Of a DNA stretch of 64,000 bases, positions 60,418 to 64,000 are shown one piece after another; the stretch's first letter is position 1, and every line of letters begins with the position of its first letter. The DNA comes from G039954875 sp047528275. Lineage in GTDB: Bacteria; Bacteroidota; Bacteroidia; Flavobacteriales; Blattabacteriaceae. The stretch covers positions 248,001 through 312,000 of the forward strand of contig CP180023.1 of the NCBI GenBank assembly GCA_047528275.1. Direction: 5' to 3'. Both the position numbers and the translations under genes were made by a program. Below the pieces are notes generated by a model. That model saw only the letters and a program-made list of their open reading frames with translations. It did not search any database and was not told where the DNA came from.

Positions 60418-62453
60418 TTAGTAAGGTTTATTGCACTGATTAAAGGGTAAGCCTTGCATAGCATCTTCTCATACTCGGCAAGCGAATCCAAGCCTACTAT
60501 GATTGCTCTACCACTTCCAAAAGGATCTCTGACTTTTTTTATCAAGGTTCGTGTGACGATGTTGAAGCCCATGTAGTCATTGTAGCAATGATATCCGATC
60601 GATCCCGTATACCCCCCGTCTTCTCCCCTCGAGCATATCGATGATCTTACAACTCTTCAACTTATATACTCATATGAATGATTTTAAGTGTAATAACACA
60701 ATAAAGTCATCTAAACCGTGGTAGGCCTCATCTAGCAAGGTATGGATGACTGAGGAGAGTTGGATGACTCTGACGTATTCTATCGCCTTCTACAGCATCT
60801 TGACCTGAATACTCCATTTTTGGTTGATATTATCTAAATCATTGCATATCAGATCGATGATCATGATTAATTCGGAATGGTATTTTTCAGTTTTAAGCAA
60901 TTTGACTTTGATCCGTTCGTTTTCTTTTTTGTCGATGATTTTTTGTCTGGTCCCTTTAATTGGTTCGTTGATGATGAAGTGACTTTTGTCCAATTTCAAA
61001 AAATGCTCTAGGAAAGAAGACAAGACTGAGCAGTCACCCAATCGGAGGTATGCGTTGAAGGGTGCTGGATTTATTAATCACAGGATGTGGTACGATTCAA
61101 AATCGTCTATATCCAATCGGACGGAAAATTCATTAGTTAAGCAGATCTTTTAAAAGGTGCTATCTTTTAGTTTTTTGAATATTTTTCCGATGCTCTCTAT
61201 ATATCCTGCCTTGTCATATCTCATTCTGAGATCGAGTTTTTCGTCTTTGTCGAAGTTAGCCGATGCCTGATTCAACTTGAAAATTTGCTAGTCGTACTCT
61301 TTTTCAGCCAGACGTTTTTTCACCTTATTGATAAATCGTTGATGGCCGTCTTATCTTCACATACAGAGCAGAGCAAACATTGTCCTTTTTCGTGATCGAA
61401 AAGGATGAAATAATCGGCTTGCATCATCATACTATCGAGCAGTGCGTATTTATCCCTACGGAGATTTCCTCCATAACCGAGTCAGGCCTTGGCTTCATAA
61501 TCAAAATATCCCACTAAGTCCCATGTGAAAGGGTATGGGAAATTCTCCAAATCTACTTGCTGAGATTTCAAGATTTCTTGGACGATGGTAAATGGTGAAC
61601 GTTCACTTACCGTTTTTATGACGTATGAGCCATGGACCTCCCTACAGTAGATGGGAAGTATGTTTTCCTTTCGATTCGATGACCCTGTTTGCGTTCCTCA
61701 TGATCGAGAGCGATCTGTTTTATCCCGATTTGGTTCGAGTCCAACCAAAAGGTCTAGGGAGCTTTTCTATAGAGCTTGAAAAAAAATAGTATTTCGGGTG
61801 TGAGCCAGGGTAGATATATTAAAGTAAAGATGCTTGATAGGAGTGCTTGGATGTGGCAGTAAAGGACTTTTTTGTCTGTTAGATAAATGAAATCTTCAAT
61901 GATGCGCAGACCGTATTCTGTACCGATGGATTTCGGATTAAACTGTAAATCATAGATGTACGTACCATTGACTTTGATCACTATGGTCAGACCCTCATCA
62001 GCCATCTTGATGATAACCTTAACTAGGTCATTGCATGTATCATCGGTTAATATGAATAAATGATAACGAATCGTACGGAATCGGTCAGGCCCTCCTAAAA
62101 AATTTGATCTTGGTATTGTTCGATCGGAGAAAATTTCCCATGTATACCCTTAGGATCATACCCTACCGATAGCCAAAAATCGATTTAATCCCCTGGTGGA
62201 TGAGACAGACCACCAAGATTGGAATCCATTGAAAATAAGTGATGAACTCCTTGTAAATGCTAAAATCAGTTGGATTATTCGAATGCCCAGGCCTTGGTGA
62301 GATGACGATTCGATCAAAGACCAAATACTTCATTTCTTTTAAGCTGAGTGTATCGTTTTTTATGACGATGGATTTCTCGTCACAACATTGCTAGAGACTA
62401 TCGATCAATATGTGGGTGTATGAGTCGTAATCACCTATCAATAAGCATCTCAT
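60418..62453 (-). pseudogene. pabAB: Fused aminodeoxychorismate synthase PabA-PabB, broken
   Basis: On the minus strand from an ATG at 62451-62453: MRCLLIGDYDSYTHILIDSL (class I glutaminase start), FDRIVISPRPGHSNNPTDF, PILVVCLIHQGIKSIFGYR (catalytic Cys present), IYDLQFNPKSIGTEYGLRII ('HPES' is degraded to NPKS). The PabB part follows: FTWDLVGYFDYEAKA, MQADYFILFDHEKG, INPAPFNAYLRLGDCSVLSS, INEPIKGTRQKI (core chorismate site), ELIMIIDLICNDL, then a degraded end. Many frameshifts and stops. PabAB makes 4-amino-4-deoxychorismate for p-aminobenzoate/folate. The PabA-PabB fusion order is normal. Folate precursor must now come from elsewhere. Confidence 0.88.
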
Positions 62454-62590
62454 ATTGGATACGGTTGAGGGATTGTTGGCATAAGCCAGTTGTTCGATAA
62501 GGAAATTATCGATACCTATACACCAATACTTTAAGTTCTAAAAGTAAAGAATGAAACCCGATACCATATCGATATACATCAAAAACATCG
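62454..62590. other. Spacer between pabAB and AraC remnant
   Basis: Divergent spacer, no recognised element. Parts of either dead gene may extend into it. Confidence 0.3.
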
Positions 62591-63127
62591 TGTGTCGACG
62601 TTACATTTGAGTGGTGAAAAAAATTCTCAACCACTTGAACATTCCCTTTCATCATGTCAAGCTTGGTGTGGCGACGTTTTATGATCCCTTGGATGTGATC
62701 AAATAGCCTTGACTTTTAAAGAACATTTGGAAGAACAAAACTTTGAGTGGGTTCTTAGCTAACGGGCCAGACATATTGAGCAGATTAAATACTCTGTAAT
62801 CTCGCGTGGATACATGACCAGCAAGAAGGTCCTTTTGAAAAGCTTTCCGAGCGTATTGTCCGTAGTTTGCATCAGGATTATAGCAGCCTGAGTAGTTTAT
62901 TCTCGTAGGTAGAGGACATTACTATAGAAAAACACGCTATCAAGCAGCGCATAGAAAAGTCAAAGAGCTCTTATTTTATGATGAATTGAACTTGAGTGAA
63001 ATTACCTATCAATTCGCATTATTCTAATGCGCAACACCTCTCATCCCAATTCAAAAAAGTTACCGGTATGACCCCTTCTCAATACAAGCAATTGCCCGAT
63101 AAACCTCGCAAGGTTTGGATGAGGTAG
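62590..63127 (+). pseudogene. AraC-family transcriptional regulator, broken
   Basis: The C-terminal part is clear: YSSLSSLFS, VEDITIEKHAIKQRIEK, LLFYDELNLSEITYQFA (first helix-turn-helix) and HLSSQFKKVTGMTPSQYKQL (the AraC signature) to a TAG at 63125-63127. The frame changes near 62950 and 63015. The N-terminal third is not identified. In Bacteroidota a regulator of this subtype commonly sits directly upstream of a copper/heavy-metal P-type ATPase, as here (81 bp gap). The ATPase gene remains intact although its probable regulator is dead. Confidence 0.78.
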
Positions 63128-63153
63128 GTTAGTAAGGTATGAGATTTTTCAAA

Positions 63154-63197
63154 AATTTTGTAAAATTGGACTTTCCGAGTGGCTTAATTTTGTAAAA
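63154..63197 (+). promoter_or_regulatory. Two identical 12-bp direct repeats and promoter before copA
   Basis: AATTTTGTAAAA occurs at 63154-63165 and again at 63186-63197, 32 bp apart (about three helical turns). Each is nearly palindromic (AATTTT-GT-AAAA). The second covers the promoter-like element TAATTTTG (63185-63192). This layout fits binding sites for a dimeric regulator controlling the copA promoter. Confidence 0.5.
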
Positions 63198-63207
63198 ATT
63201 TAATGCA

Positions 63208-64000
63208 ATGGACCGTACCCAAATCGTGGTCGTAACTGGGATGAGTTGCGCTGCTTGTGCTATTTCAGTTGAGAAAGCTCTCAATGTTCTCGAAGGTGTG
63301 CAAGTTCAAGTTAACTTTGCCGACCAGACGGCTCGTATAAGATTTAGAGAGAACGTGGTCCAACCTGAGCATCTCCGTGCAGCTGTCCAAAGGGCAGGTT
63401 ATGACCTGATATGGAGTACAGCTGATGAGCCCCTTGAGGAGACGGACATCTTTCAGCAAAAAGAATATAAGCGTTTGAAGAAGCAGACGCTTTGGAGCAT
63501 GGCCTTTACCTTGCCTGTGATCGTCTTAGCGATGTTCTTTTCTGTGAATGTTTTTACACGCGGCTTGATGATGCTTTTGAGCTTTCTGGTGCTTTTTTTC
63601 TGGGGAAAGAACTTTTTCATCAAAGCCTGGGCAGGATTTTGTCGGTTGCGTTTCGGTATGGATGCCTTAGTAGCTTTGAGCACTTGCATGGCTTTTTCAT
63701 ACAGTCTTTTCAATACCCTTTTTCCTGAATTCTTAGCACGATATCAAATCCTCCCCCATGTTTATTTTGAGACGACTGCTGTGATCATCACCTTCATCCT
63801 ATTAGGTAAAACTCTCGAGAGCTGGGCCCGATCCAAGACTTCCCATGCGATCCGAAAGCTTATCGGCTTGCAGGCCAAGGAAGTCACCATCCTTGAACAG
63901 GGAAGAGAAGTCTCCAAGCCAATCGAATCTATCCAATCCGGTGAACTGATCCGAGTAAAATCCGGTGAAAAAATTCCGGTCGATGGGAAGGTTGTATCGG
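63208..64000 (+). CDS. copA: Copper-translocating P1B-type ATPase, 5' part
   Basis: The first 264 codons are present; the gene runs off the right edge. Residues 1-70 form a heavy-metal-associated domain with the metal-binding GMSCAAC (CxxC). Membrane helices follow: TLWSMAFTLPVIVLAMFF, MMLLSFLVLFFWG, then FGMDALVALSTCMAFSYSLF and FETTAVIITFILLGKTLES, followed by the actuator domain with RVKSGEKIPVDGKVVS. These match CopA order and spacing; the later CPC and DKTG motifs lie outside the window. It exports Cu+ from the cytosol, protecting against host copper. No lesion is visible. The start at 63208 gives a standard N-terminus, 11 bp after the second repeat. Confidence 0.93.
   Translation, partial: MDRTQIVVVTGMSCAACAISVEKALNVLEGVQVQVNFADQTARIRFRENVVQPEHLRAAVQRAGYDLIWSTADEPLEETDIFQQKEYKRLKKQTLWSMAFTLPVIVLAMFFSVNVFTRGLMMLLSFLVLFFWGKNFFIKAWAGFCRLRFGMDALVALSTCMAFSYSLFNTLFPEFLARYQILPHVYFETTAVIITFILLGKTLESWARSKTSHAIRKLIGLQAKEVTILEQGREVSKPIESIQSGELIRVKSGEKIPVDGKVVS

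Noticed and set aside
1..64000. CRISPR arrays, rRNA genes, complete insertion sequences
   Set aside because: No regularly spaced repeats, no rRNA-like sequence and no transposase with terminal repeats were seen on either strand; only a single tRNA and an integrase fragment were found.

Overview
The window looks like the chromosome of a Bacteroidota (Flavobacteriia/Cytophagia-like) host-associated bacterium, probably an intracellular symbiont, at an intermediate stage of genome decay. Bacteroidota markers are: a proofreading exonuclease fused to the N-terminus of DnaE; an N-acetylornithine-type carbamoyltransferase (ArgF') inside an argG-C-D-carAB-F'-B-E cluster; the bifunctional-nuclease / NupC / ThyA / DHFR / ETF neighbourhood; a class II HMG-CoA reductase; and a TTG...TAnnTTTG promoter. 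About half of the window is very AT-rich and holds no intact gene. Much of that half can still be read as broken genes with stops and frameshifts, while the intact genes stand as compact, visibly more GC-rich islands.

Layout. 1-6.1 kb: RCC1-repeat gene remnant, intact rlmB, and dead asd, two tandem acetate-transporter-like genes and an AEC permease. 6.4-13.6 kb: intact thyA, M1 aminopeptidase, FucP-type sugar porter, folA, nupC and a bifunctional nuclease. 13.7-17.4 kb: broken etfA and etfB, separated by about 2 kb of plus-strand gene debris. 17.4-22.3 kb: AT-rich debris including Lys/Glu-rich coiled-coil remnants. 22.3-22.8 kb: frameshifted DUF2867 gene. 22.8-38.4 kb: intact dnaE, then an eight-gene arginine/carbamoyl-phosphate operon with overlapping stops and starts. 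38.5-40.9 kb: trxA, tRNA-Asp and mvaA. 40.9-52.6 kb: debris, then a dead type I restriction-modification locus (hsdM, hsdS remnant, hsdR), a YgjP-type metallopeptidase remnant and an MFS remnant. 52.9-57.4 kb: divergent mntH/mntR with a perfect 20-bp palindrome between them, a dead PAP2 phosphatase and intact mnmE. 57.6-63.1 kb: dead MFS transporter, integrase fragment, dead fused pabA-pabB and dead AraC regulator. 63.2 kb to the end: 5' part of an intact copper P-type ATPase.

How the genes work together. Kept functions are replication, tRNA/rRNA modification, nucleoside/sugar/metal uptake, peptide degradation, dTMP synthesis with folate recycling (ThyA + DHFR), mevalonate formation and nearly all of arginine synthesis up to argininosuccinate. 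Lost functions are aspartate-semialdehyde dehydrogenase, p-aminobenzoate synthesis, electron-transfer flavoprotein, restriction-modification, several transporters and one regulator. My inference is that arginine (or citrulline/argininosuccinate) provision is under selection while folate precursor, diaminopimelate-family amino acids and phage defence are not. I did not find a clearly novel system; the most unusual items are the GNAT-ArgG fusion operon and the pattern of selective decay around it.
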